A model generated the notes under the pieces. It had not been told where the DNA came from. It worked only from the letters and a program-made list of their open reading frames with translations, and searched no databases. The translations under genes were made by a program, and so were the position numbers. Positions 6,267-6,598 of a stretch of 6,598 nt of DNA are shown here, piece by piece; the stretch's first letter is position 1, and each line of letters opens with the position of its first letter. The DNA is from Corynebacterium sp. Its GTDB lineage: Bacteria > Actinomycetota > Actinomycetes > Mycobacteriales > Mycobacteriaceae. Location of the stretch: contig NZ_JASLIP010000075.1 in assembly GCF_030152825.1 (NCBI RefSeq), positions 1 through 6,598 of the forward strand. The letters are read 5' to 3'.

Positions 6267-6598
6267 GTGAAAATGCAGGACTCTTCGGCCCCTCAACACC
6301 AACCACTGCTCCAGGTCACTGGCGCGGTGAAGAAGTTTGGCGCCCACACCGCCGTCGATGGGCTGGATTTCCAGGTCTACCCCGGCGAGATCGTGGCGCT
6401 ACTGGGCCCGAACGGCGCGGGCAAAACCACGACCATCGAGATGTGCGAAGGCTTCGCCCGCCCGGATGTCGGCGAGATCCGGCTCTTCGGTCTGGACCCC
6501 GCCAAGGAATCCGACGCCGTGCGCTCCCGCATCGGTGTGATGCTGCAGGGCGGCGGTGCTTACCCGGGCATCCGGGTCGGCGAGATGCTCAAGTTGGT
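6267..6598 (+). CDS. ABC-2 type transporter ATP-binding protein, N-terminal part (cut by window edge)
   Basis: The frame is open from GTG 6267 to the edge (110 codons) and is closed upstream by TGA at 6258. Motifs numbered from that GTG are VKKFGAHTAVDGLDF (21-35), Walker A GPNGAGKTT (47-55), and the Q-loop glutamine in GVMLQGGGAYP (Q94). The sequence IEMCEGFARPDVGEIRLFG (57-75) is typical of CcmA/DrrA-like ATPases, which energise two-subunit exporters. The signature and Walker B lie beyond the window. In M. tuberculosis and C. glutamicum the gene after mptB is also an ABC ATPase followed by a permease; the substrate is not established, though envelope or haem-linked roles are possible from context. 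ATG 6273 is an alternative start two codons on. Neither start has a Shine-Dalgarno sequence, so coupling to mptB or leaderless initiation is implied. Confidence 0.93.
   Translation, partial: MKMQDSSAPQHQPLLQVTGAVKKFGAHTAVDGLDFQVYPGEIVALLGPNGAGKTTTIEMCEGFARPDVGEIRLFGLDPAKESDAVRSRIGVMLQGGGAYPGIRVGEMLKL

Overview
The window looks like a high-GC actinobacterial chromosome, most likely Corynebacterium or a close relative in the Mycobacteriales. Three things point there: the sufR-sufB-sufD-sufC-sufS gene order on one strand, a divergent GT-C mannosyltransferase of the MptB type (a lipomannan/lipoarabinomannan enzyme restricted to this order), and an ABC-2 type ATPase gene after it. The same neighbourhood is known from Mycobacterium tuberculosis (about Rv1458c to Rv1464) and Corynebacterium glutamicum. 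The genus is inferred, not proven.

Left part (1-4371, minus strand): an iron-sulfur cluster assembly (SUF) operon read right to left. It holds the [Fe-S]-type repressor SufR, the scaffold proteins SufB and SufD, the ATPase SufC, and the first 40 codons of the cysteine desulfurase SufS, which is cut by the window edge. sufR-sufB (7 bp) and sufB-sufD (5 bp) are tightly packed and sufD-sufC is 44 bp apart. sufC-sufS is separated by 110 bp containing a terminator-like hairpin. SufS would supply sulfur and SufBCD would assemble the cluster. SufR would sense cluster status through its C-terminal cysteines and repress its own operon.

Middle (4372-4498): the divergent control region. It holds an imperfect palindrome just upstream of sufR, which is the best SufR operator candidate, and a -10-like element placed so that mptB could be transcribed as a leaderless mRNA. 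A good Shine-Dalgarno sequence points to the second ATG of sufR as its real start.

Right part (4499-6598, plus strand): mptB, a multi-spanning alpha-1,6-mannosyltransferase, then a 37-bp spacer with a perfect 7-bp hairpin and a TAGACT element, then the 5' part of an ABC transporter ATP-binding gene that runs off the window.

This is conserved core genome. I found no mobile element, CRISPR array, RNA gene or unknown system. The points worth a second look are regulatory: the operator, the sufC-sufS hairpin, the leaderless starts and the sufR start.
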